A stretch of DNA of 48,990 nt from Prevotella sp. UBA3294 (GTDB lineage: Bacteria > Bacteroidota > Bacteroidia > Bacteroidales > Bacteroidaceae): NCBI GenBank assembly GCA_002361535.1, contig DETG01000024.1:1-48990 (forward strand), written 5' to 3'. Every line of letters begins with the position of its first letter. The stretch's first letter is position 1. Both the position numbers and the translations under genes were made by a program. The notes beneath the pieces were generated by a model. It had not been told where the DNA came from, made no database searches, and saw only the letters and a list, made by a program, of their open reading frames with translations. Below, in pieces: positions 43,859-48,990 of this stretch.

Positions 43859-43971
43859 TGTTTTTTTTCTTTTTCACTCACTTAATCGCAACTTTGGCTT
43901 CGCCGAAGATACTCACGTTCGGAAAATTGCAAAAACATTTGCATTTTCACTCACTTAATCGTATCTTTGCA
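43839..43971. repeat. promoter-carrying intergenic repeat, copy B, with inverted and tandem parts
   Basis: 43897-43971 (GGCTTCGCCGAAGATACTCA to TATCTTTGCAG) matches copy A at 15656-15739. Just left of it a second, shorter copy of the end block (CACTCACTTAATCGCAACTTTG, 43875-43896) has lost the TAT of the -7 box. The outer part, 43841-43865, is an inverted copy of 43930-43954. Together they give both flanking genes a near-identical promoter. Confidence 0.72.
43938..43969 (+). promoter_or_regulatory. Bacteroidota promoter of the DUF4294 gene
   Basis: TTTG at 43938-43941, a 20-bp spacer and TATCTTTG at 43962-43969, five bases before the ATG at 43975. The very short or absent leader suggests a nearly leaderless message, or that the start lies further in. 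Confidence 0.8.
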
Positions 43972-43974
43972 GGC

Positions 43975-44625
43975 ATGAAACAGTGGATGACCATCATTGT
44001 CTGGCTCGTGATGCTGGGAGCAGGAGGCCCGCTATGGGCACAGTCTTCCGGTAAAGGACAGGTGAACCCTGAGGACCGGCCCGTGGATATGAATAACCCC
44101 ACGTTCGTGCCGATGATCAAGGTGAGCAAGGTGATGCACCACGGCGACAGTATCCAATATATCGAGATGAACAACGTGTATGTTTATCCGCAACCGGTGT
44201 TCAAGAACGAAAAACAACGAAAGGCATATAACCGACTGGTGTATAACGTGAAGAAGGTGCTGCCCATCGCCAAGGAGGTGAACAGGATCATCATCGAGAC
44301 TGGCGACTACCTGCAGACTCTACCCGACAAGAAGGCACGCGATGCACACATGAAACTGGTGGAGGAGGATATCAAAAAGACCTATACGCCGCGCATGAAG
44401 AAACTGTCGTACTCACAGGGGAAACTGCTGATCAAACTGGTGTACCGAGAGTGCAACAGCTCGGGCTATGAACTGATCAATGCTTTCCTCGGTCCTGTAA
44501 GGGCAGGGGTGTGGCAGACCTTCGCATGGCTCTACGGTGCCAGTCTGACGAAGAAATACGAACCGGAAGGTATCGACCGGCTCACGGAAAGGATTGTGCT
44601 GCAGGTGGAGGCAGGACAACTATGA
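43975..44625 (+). CDS. DUF4294 exported protein
   Basis: A 216-residue exported protein. The start at 43975 gives the signal peptide KQWMTIIVWLVMLGAGGPLWAQ and lies just after the promoter; the frame stays open upstream through repeat DNA but without coding sense. The mature part contains the DUF4294 family core: NEKQRKAYNRLVYNVKKVLP, IAKEVNRIIIETGDYL, EEDIKKTYTPRMKKLSYSQG and YRECNSSGYELINAFLGPVRAGVWQTFAWLYG. It is helical with many charged residues and has no known enzyme motif. It is transcribed away from the helix-hairpin-helix barrel gene, and the two share mirrored promoters, so they may be regulated together. Its function is unknown. Confidence 0.83.
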   Translation: MKQWMTIIVWLVMLGAGGPLWAQSSGKGQVNPEDRPVDMNNPTFVPMIKVSKVMHHGDSIQYIEMNNVYVYPQPVFKNEKQRKAYNRLVYNVKKVLPIAKEVNRIIIETGDYLQTLPDKKARDAHMKLVEEDIKKTYTPRMKKLSYSQGKLLIKLVYRECNSSGYELINAFLGPVRAGVWQTFAWLYGASLTKKYEPEGIDRLTERIVLQVEAGQL

Positions 44626-44668
44626 GAAAAGCGAGATGGCAACACCGCCGTTTCGCTTTTCTTTCTTT
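44625..44668 (+). terminator. rho-independent terminator of the DUF4294 gene
   Basis: A perfect 10-bp stem AGAAAAGCGA (44625-44634) with TCGCTTTTCT (44653-44662) and an 18-nt loop, followed by TTCTTT. It begins on the last base of the stop codon. Confidence 0.8.
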
Positions 44669-44943
44669 ACCTGATACAATCTTCTCACATTCCAAATAAC
44701 ACGAATAATACCTAATCAATATAACTAATAACCTTTTTCTAAGTATTGAGCTGAATCTGCCTGCAAAGGTAAGGGTTCCCCTGTTCTTCCTTTGTAAATA
44801 ATCGTTCATTTGCTATGAAAAATGTTTCATGTATCAAATTTTGCAGTGTTTGAACGATATTTTTAACCCGATAAGCGGAAGGTGCGCTACCTTTGCAACA
44901 TAAAACTTATGTAGAGTACTAACCATAATCAAAACATCAAAGA
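44669..44943. other. intergenic region upstream of susC
   Basis: About 275 bp of AT-rich DNA between the terminator and the SusC start. A minus-strand TACCTTTG is at 44764-44771 with no gene behind it. An inverted pair ATGAAA/TTTCAT is near 44815-44830. The -7 box of susC is at 44888. Nothing else was recognised. Confidence 0.55.
44888..44895 (+). promoter_or_regulatory. TACCTTTG -7 box upstream of susC
   Basis: TACCTTTG fits TAnnTTTG and leaves a leader of about 45 nt before the ATG at 44944. A TTTG at 44849-44852 is too far away (35 bp) to be a standard -33 element, so activator control is possible. Confidence 0.5.
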
Positions 44944-47900
44944 ATGGAAAATCTAAAACGATTCCTTTTGAGCATCATGCTCTTGGCTGTGGGTACGATG
45001 ATGTACGCGCAACAGCAGGAAATCACGGGTAGCGTCGTTGACCCTTCAGGAGAAGGCGTGATCGGTGCCACCGTGATGGTGAAAGGTACGTCGAACGGTA
45101 CAATCACCGATTTTGACGGAAACTTCACGATCAAAGTGGGTGAGGGCGATATCCTCACAATCTCTTACATCGGCTTCCAGACGGTGGAACTGCCCGCACA
45201 GAACGGGATGAAGGTGACACTGAAAGACGATGCCGAGATGCTGCAGGAAGTGGTGGTGACCGGTTATCAGGTGCAGCGGAAGGCCGACTTGACTGGCTCC
45301 GTGGGCGTTGTGGAGACCAAAGACCTGAAGTCGAGCAACCCCGATCCGATGGCATCCCTGCAAGGAAAGGTGCCTGGCATGACGATTACTTCTAACGGCT
45401 CTCCCTCGGGCGAGGCCAATGTACATATCCGCGGTATCGGCTCCATGGGTGGTTCGAGCACTACACCTCTTTATATAGTAGATGGTATCCCCTTCAGCGG
45501 TTCACTGAACAGTCTGAACGCATCGGACATCGAGACGATGCAGGTGCTGAAGGATGCTGCCTCTGCTTCTATCTACGGTTCACGCGCTGCCAACGGTGTG
45601 ATCGTGATCACCACCAAGAAAGGTAAGAAAGGCGACAACATCAACATCGACTTCAACGCATCTCTTTCCATGGCATGGATGTCGCAGAAGATGAAGCTGC
45701 TGAACAGTCAGCAGTATGCCACGGCACTGGTGCAGGCTGCGCTGAACGACGGTAAGAACCCCGTGGACTATGCCCAGAACTACGGTCTGGCACTCGATGT
45801 TGCCGGCGGTACTCCCATTTCTGTCTATAACCCTGCCACAGGAGCGATGGAATCGTATGCCGTGGGAGGATTCTACGACGGGTATATGAATGCCAACCGT
45901 ACGATGAGGTACAGCAATACCGACTGGGTTGACGAGATCGGACGTACTGGTCTTACGCAGAACTACGACCTCTCGCTCTCGAAGGCCAACGACAAGGGAT
46001 CATCTCTCTTCTCTTTCGGTTACAAGAAGGCTGCCGGTGTGCTGAAATATACTGACTTCGAGAACTTCTCGGCACGTTTCAACAGCAGCTATAAGATTAA
46101 CAAGATCATCAGCGTGGGTGAGAATGCACAGTTCTCTTATTCTGACAATGTAGATTGCGCACCCTTGGAGAACGCACTGAAGATCGCACCTACCCTGCCT
46201 GTATATGAAGATGACGGTGTGACCTTCTCGGGTCCTGTAGGTGGTATGAGCGACCGTCAGAACCCACTGCGCGAACTTTATCACAACAAGGACAACCGCC
46301 TGAAGAAATGGCGTATCTTTGCCAATGCCTACGTGGATGTGACACCCATCAAGGGCATGCTGTTCCGCTCAAACTTCGGTATCGACTACACGAACAGTAA
46401 TATCCGCTCCCTGCAACATACCTGGAATTCGGACGTGGTGAAGAACAGCACGAATGCCAGCACACTGTCGCAGACACACAGCACGAAATGGACATGGTCG
46501 AACACCTTACAGTATAACTTCGACTTCTTGGAGGGCCACAACCTGAACATTCTTGCAGGTATCGAGGCTCATCAGGATAACTACATCGATTTCTCTGCAC
46601 GTCGTACCAACTACCCGTTGGAGACCATCGACTATATGTGGCCCAATGCCGGTACGGGTATCCAGACCGTTACAGGTGCCGGTGATACCTACAAGCTGAT
46701 GTCGTACTTCGGTAAGATCGACTATAACTGGAACGACCTGCTGCTCGCCAGCTTCACACTGCGTTACGACGGCTCGAGCCGCTTCGGTAAGAACAACCAG
46801 TATGGTACCTTCCCATCGGTATCTCTCGGCTACCGCCTCTCCAAGCATATCAATGCCGACTGGCTGCACGACTGGAAGATCCGCGCCAGCTATGGTGTGA
46901 CAGGTAACCAGGGCATGAACTCGAACACCGCACACTACGGACTCTACGTCGCCAACTATGGTTCCGACCGCGAGAACTCCACCGCCTACGACCTCAACCT
47001 GCAATATTCAGGTACATTCCCCTCTGGATACTATAAGCTGCAGTCGTCTAACGAAGACCTGAAATGGGAGTCATCATCACAGTGGAACTTCGGTACCGAC
47101 TTCCTGCTCTTCGGCGGCGATCTCTACGGCTCTTACGATGTGTTCTTCAAAGAGACGAAGGACATGCTCGTACAGCCTGCCTTCCTCGGTGCCATCGGAT
47201 TCGGTGGACAGACATGGATCAATGGTCCTACACTGAAGAACTGGGGTATGGAACTCAGTCTGGGCTACCGTCATAAGACATCCTTCGGACTGTCGTACGA
47301 CATTTCCGGCAACGTGGATTTCTACCGCTCTAAGGTGACCTATCTCCCCGAGAAGTCGAAGAACTCATACGAGCATAACGACTACCATAACCTGGCTCAG
47401 GACGGGAAAGCCTATGGCTCACGCATCGGCTATGTGGTGGACGGACTGTATCAGTCGCGTGAGGAAGTGCTGGCACATGGACAGGCTGGTGCACGCGTAG
47501 GCGGCTTGAAGTATGCCGACCTCAACGGCGACGGCATGATCAACGAGAAGGACCGCACATGGATCTTCAACCCCGTGCCCAATTTCTCTTACGGTATCAA
47601 TGTGTATCTGGCTTACCGCGACCTCGATTTCACCATGTTCTGGCAAGGTGTGGCAGGTGTGGACGTCATCAACGACCAGAAATTCCAGACCGACTTCTGG
47701 AGCATCACCGATGCAGGCTCAAACAAGGGTGAGCGCCTGATCAATGCCTGGACACAAGCAAACAGTTCGTCAAGCATCCCTGCACTCACCACATCGAACG
47801 GTGCCGACGAAGGACGTATGTCTTCCTATTTCGTGGAGAACGGCTCATACATCAAGATGCGCACCCTGCAGCTGGGATATTCACTGCCCGAATCACTGGC

Positions 47901-48057
47901 AAAGAAAGTGCTGCTGTCGAAAGCACGCATCTATCTCTCGGGAGATAACCTCCTGACCATTAAGTCGGGATCTCTGACATGTTCTGATCCGGAGAACACA
48001 GCATGGAACTATCCGCACACTGCCTCGTTCACATTTGGAATACAGTTGGGATTCTAA
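44944..48057 (+). CDS. SusC/RagA-like TonB-linked outer-membrane transporter
   Basis: A 1037-residue outer-membrane transporter. Signal peptide LKRFLLSIMLLAVGTMMYAQ. Residues about 26-105 are a carboxypeptidase-regulatory-like domain (ITGSVVDPSGEGVIGATVMV, then GNFTIKV and LTISYIGFQ). EVVVTGYQVQRKADLTGSV marks the entry to the plug. The plug (about 110-235) has PDPMASLQGKVPGM, VHIRGIGS, PLYIVDGIPF, LKDAASASIYGSRAANGVI and ITTKKGK, all SusC signatures. The rest is the beta-barrel, ending ASFTFGIQLGF with the terminal Phe of barrel proteins. It should import an oligosaccharide or other large nutrient with its SusD partner directly downstream. The substrate cannot be read from the sequence. No regulator is in view. 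Confidence 0.95.
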   Translation: MENLKRFLLSIMLLAVGTMMYAQQQEITGSVVDPSGEGVIGATVMVKGTSNGTITDFDGNFTIKVGEGDILTISYIGFQTVELPAQNGMKVTLKDDAEMLQEVVVTGYQVQRKADLTGSVGVVETKDLKSSNPDPMASLQGKVPGMTITSNGSPSGEANVHIRGIGSMGGSSTTPLYIVDGIPFSGSLNSLNASDIETMQVLKDAASASIYGSRAANGVIVITTKKGKKGDNINIDFNASLSMAWMSQKMKLLNSQQYATALVQAALNDGKNPVDYAQNYGLALDVAGGTPISVYNPATGAMESYAVGGFYDGYMNANRTMRYSNTDWVDEIGRTGLTQNYDLSLSKANDKGSSLFSFGYKKAAGVLKYTDFENFSARFNSSYKINKIISVGENAQFSYSDNVDCAPLENALKIAPTLPVYEDDGVTFSGPVGGMSDRQNPLRELYHNKDNRLKKWRIFANAYVDVTPIKGMLFRSNFGIDYTNSNIRSLQHTWNSDVVKNSTNASTLSQTHSTKWTWSNTLQYNFDFLEGHNLNILAGIEAHQDNYIDFSARRTNYPLETIDYMWPNAGTGIQTVTGAGDTYKLMSYFGKIDYNWNDLLLASFTLRYDGSSRFGKNNQYGTFPSVSLGYRLSKHINADWLHDWKIRASYGVTGNQGMNSNTAHYGLYVANYGSDRENSTAYDLNLQYSGTFPSGYYKLQSSNEDLKWESSSQWNFGTDFLLFGGDLYGSYDVFFKETKDMLVQPAFLGAIGFGGQTWINGPTLKNWGMELSLGYRHKTSFGLSYDISGNVDFYRSKVTYLPEKSKNSYEHNDYHNLAQDGKAYGSRIGYVVDGLYQSREEVLAHGQAGARVGGLKYADLNGDGMINEKDRTWIFNPVPNFSYGINVYLAYRDLDFTMFWQGVAGVDVINDQKFQTDFWSITDAGSNKGERLINAWTQANSSSSIPALTTSNGADEGRMSSYFVENGSYIKMRTLQLGYSLPESLAKKVLLSKARIYLSGDNLLTIKSGSLTCSDPENTAWNYPHTASFTFGIQLGF

Positions 48058-48060
48058 TAG

Positions 48061-48095
48061 AGTTAAGAATAAAGAGTTAAGATTTAAGAATTATG
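48061..48095 (+). repeat. heptad spacer AGTTAAG, 5 units
   Basis: The units AGTTAAG, AATAAAG, AGTTAAG, ATTTAAG and AATTATG run from just after the SusC stop, and the last unit contains the SusD start codon (48093-48095). Confidence 0.8.
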
Positions 48096-48990
48096 AAAAA
48101 GATCAATTTATATATAGCAACACTGCTGCTTTCTGTCTTTGCAGTTTCATGCAGTGTCGATGATGTGAAGCCCCAGGGCACGCTCGACGAAGAGACGGCG
48201 TTCTCCAGTCCTGAGAAACTCGTCACCGCAGCATACGCCAAGCTGGGCGATGACTGGTATTCCTATCCCTTCAACCTCTGGCCCTACGGCGACATGAGTG
48301 CCGATGACTGTCTGAAGGGTGGCTCTGGTGAAAACGATACGGGTTACCATCCTATGGAGATTTTCTCTACCTTACAGCCCGACCGCGGAGAGTTTGACGA
48401 ACTGTGGTATCAGCTCTACAGTGCTATCTCTCGCTGCAACCGTGCCATGGAGTCGATGGTAGATGCCGAAGATACACCCGCCATCAGACAGCTCAGGGCA
48501 GAGACCCGCTTCCTGCGTGGCCATTTCTACTACAAACTGCAGCAGATGTGGTACGAGGTGCCTTACATCATCGAGGGGATGGACAACGCAGCCATCGAGT
48601 CAACACCGCAGAGCTCTCACGACGAGATCATGCAGCATATCATCGATGACTTCCAGTATGCATACGAGAATCTGCCCGAGGCTAATCCCGGCACGACAGG
48701 ACGCGCTCACAAAGTGGCTGCTGCCGCCTATCTGGCTAAGTGCTACCTGAACTGGGCTTACGGCGACGGCTATGAGGCCACGACAGGCTATAGCCATGTG
48801 GATCAGACCAAGATCCAGAAGGTCATCGAATATACGAATGTGGTGAAGAACTCTCCCTACGACTATCTCGACACCTACGGACACATCTTCCTGCAGGACT
48901 ATGCCAACTCTTGTGAGAGCATTTTTGCCGTACAGCATTCCAACAAAGCCGATGACGGCACACAATTCGGACGCGCCAACTGGTCGAACA
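48093..48990 (+). CDS. SusD/RagB-like lipoprotein, truncated by the window end
   Basis: The first 299 codons of a SusD-type surface glycan-binding lipoprotein; the frame is open to the end of the window. The signal peptide KKINLYIATLLLSVFAVSCS ends in a lipobox with the acylated Cys. Then follow the family features TLDEETAFSSPEKLVTAAYAKL, ISRCNRAMESM, RQLRAETRFLRGHFYYKL and AHKVAAAAYLAKCYLN, the TPR-like helices of SusD. It starts 35 bp after the SusC stop, so the two form the usual transport pair. The C-terminal half, where ligand contacts and the rest of the locus would be, is outside the window. Confidence 0.94.
   Translation, partial: MKKINLYIATLLLSVFAVSCSVDDVKPQGTLDEETAFSSPEKLVTAAYAKLGDDWYSYPFNLWPYGDMSADDCLKGGSGENDTGYHPMEIFSTLQPDRGEFDELWYQLYSAISRCNRAMESMVDAEDTPAIRQLRAETRFLRGHFYYKLQQMWYEVPYIIEGMDNAAIESTPQSSHDEIMQHIIDDFQYAYENLPEANPGTTGRAHKVAAAAYLAKCYLNWAYGDGYEATTGYSHVDQTKIQKVIEYTNVVKNSPYDYLDTYGHIFLQDYANSCESIFAVQHSNKADDGTQFGRANWSN

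Noticed and set aside
43852..43974. Longer N-terminus of the DUF4294 protein (41 extra codons)
   Set aside because: The region is promoter and repeat DNA; the inner ATG at 43975 gives a proper signal peptide.
44582..44809. 75-codon minus-strand frame and a TACCTTTG box at 44764
   Set aside because: The frame overlaps the DUF4294 gene end and its terminator, and the box would start transcription inside the frame; no real gene seen.

Overview
The window looks like a chromosomal segment of a gut- or rumen-type Prevotella/Segatella (order Bacteroidales). Four things support this: a SusC/SusD-like pair at the right end, BspA-like leucine-rich-repeat and GLUG surface proteins with a short C-terminal sorting-type tail, Bacteroidota-type promoters (TTTG, 19-21 bp, TAnnTTTG) upstream of several genes, and gene families such as DUF4956, DUF2490, DUF4294 and the helix-hairpin-helix barrel protein. 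No rRNA, tRNA, CRISPR array, transposase or phage gene was seen.

Layout. (1) 1-4854, minus strand: the start of a nucleoside 2-deoxyribosyltransferase-like gene, then a 1570-residue DnaQ-like exonuclease/RecQ/UvrD helicase fusion. (2) 4900-11972, minus: a pectin-directed set of exported enzymes, namely an alpha/beta hydrolase, a GH106-type rhamnosidase, a GH28 glycosidase overlapping it by a few bases and, beyond a 0.9-kb hairpin-rich gene-free stretch, a CE7-type acetyl esterase. (3) 12234-18276, plus: a papain-like lipoprotein peptidase, then a phosphate-related group (VTC polyphosphate polymerase, DUF4956 membrane protein, DUF2490 outer-membrane protein, phytase-like histidine phosphatase), then an AraC regulator with a seven-helix membrane domain. 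(4) 18475-32269, plus: five secreted surface proteins built from beta-helix, GLUG, LRR_5 and Ig-like modules. Four of them end in the same roughly 33-residue tail.

(5) 32483-38097, minus: DsbD, a CdsB-like cysteine desulfidase, CbiB/CobD and a CobC-like aminotransferase. (6) 38183-41744, plus: RbfA, a LolC/E-like FtsX permease and an LTA-synthase-type sulfatase. (7) 41760-44625: a divergent pair, a helix-hairpin-helix barrel protein (minus) and a DUF4294 protein (plus), with mirrored promoters. (8) 44944-48990, plus: SusC and a truncated SusD that runs off the window.

Functional reading. The left part serves pectin side-chain breakdown. The 13-17 kb group may couple phosphate release from phosphorylated substrates to polyphosphate storage. 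The surface-protein array may answer to the membrane AraC regulator beside it, because the gap between them holds repeated and palindromic motifs. The most unusual signals lie between genes: spacers of seven-base repeats that stop at the next start codon, a repeated element that supplies a complete promoter, and large inverted repeats in two gene-free stretches. All functional calls are from reading the sequence; no database search was run.
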